A DNA stretch of 64,000 nt from Mycolicibacterium goodii (lineage in GTDB: Bacteria; Actinomycetota; Actinomycetes; Mycobacteriales; Mycobacteriaceae): positions 6,677,307 through 6,741,306 of the forward strand of contig NZ_CP092364.2 of NCBI RefSeq assembly GCF_022370755.2. Reading direction: 5' to 3'. Under the pieces are notes generated by a model that saw only the letters and a list, made by a program, of their open reading frames with translations, was not told where the DNA came from and did no database searches. Position numbers and translations under genes: made by a program. This document shows positions 63,882 through 64,000 of the stretch, one piece after another (position 1 is the stretch's first letter; each line of letters starts with the position of its first letter).

Positions 63882-64000
63882 ATGCCGAGAATTGACAACT
63901 CACAGGGTGGTGATTCACTCGCGGCCCGCGAATTCGAGGGTGTCGCGCAAACCTTCGTGCCTTGTGGGCGACCGGTGCAGCCTTGTGGGCGACCGGTGCA
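63882..64000 (+). CDS. 5' part of a gene encoding PCGRPVQ heptad repeats (cut by window end)
   Basis: ATG 63882 has AAGGG 6 nt upstream and the frame stays open to the window edge. It begins MPRIDNSQGGDSLAAREFEG, then VAQTFV, then PCGRPVQ PCGRPV. The last 41 bases are two copies of one 21-bp unit, so a tandem-repeat region starts here. No signal peptide is present in the visible part. Location next to the wzz/wzy genes suggests a cluster-associated protein; its identity needs the downstream sequence. Confidence 0.65.
   Translation, partial: MPRIDNSQGGDSLAAREFEGVAQTFVPCGRPVQPCGRPV
63960..64000 (+). repeat. 21-bp tandem repeat at the window edge
   Basis: The unit ccttgtgggcgaccggtgca plus g occurs at 63960-63980 and again at 63981-64000, where the window cuts its last base. 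It is in frame with the ORF and encodes PCGRPVQ. Confidence 0.9.

Overview
The window reads as a chromosomal segment of a fast-growing mycobacterium (Mycolicibacterium, most like M. smegmatis). The evidence is high GC, frequent GTG starts, dense ATGA/GTGA gene overlaps, and an almost complete KstR/KstR2 sterol-degradation locus whose genes match the M. tuberculosis Rv3540c-Rv3565 set one by one. The species is inferred from gene content; no database comparison was possible.

Bases 1-26266 are mainly steroid catabolism. After a truncated sugar ABC permease come aspB-fadE33-fadE32-fadE31-fadD3 (minus) and, divergently, fadE30-ipdF-kstR2-fadA6 (plus). These genes degrade the C/D-ring remnant (HIP). 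A metal-efflux protein and a SatD/membrane-protein pair interrupt the locus. Then follow echA20-ipdA-ipdB-ipdC (minus) and two SDR genes (plus), a Ddn-type F420 reductase, an NTF2-like protein and fadA5 (minus), and cyp125-fadE28-fadE29-chsH2-chsH1-ltp2 (plus), which attack the sterol side chain. Three KstR2 boxes and two KstR boxes are visible. Three KstR2 promoters and the fadA5 promoter look leaderless, with exactly 6 nt between the -10 hexamer and the start codon. A 32-bp unit repeated three times separates fadE29 from chsH2.

Bases 26342-28288 encode two adjacent proteins resembling ESX (type VII) substrates: one has a WxG motif, the other a YxxxD motif and six heptad repeats.

Bases 28300-64000 hold a large exopolysaccharide cluster of Wzx/Wzy type. 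It begins with a sigma-A-like promoter, a possible leader peptide and a LuxR-type regulator with a degenerate receiver domain. Next come precursor genes (GlmS-like, epimerase, RmlA, Ugd, RfbF), an initiating polyprenyl-phosphate sugar transferase, a fused Alg14/Alg13-type glycosyltransferase, a CDP-sugar/C-methyl cassette, a duplicated Cys-rich protein of unknown function, a minus-strand methyltransferase/aminotransferase pair, more glycosyltransferases, a Wzx flippase, a GMC oxidoreductase/SDR pair, a predicted lipoprotein, a GT2-acyltransferase fusion, a polysaccharide deacetylase, a Wzy-like polymerase and a Wzz-like chain-length protein. The window ends inside a gene that starts to encode PCGRPVQ heptad repeats. 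Together these genes could make, assemble and export a uronic-acid- and C-methyl-sugar-containing polysaccharide; that chemistry is inference.
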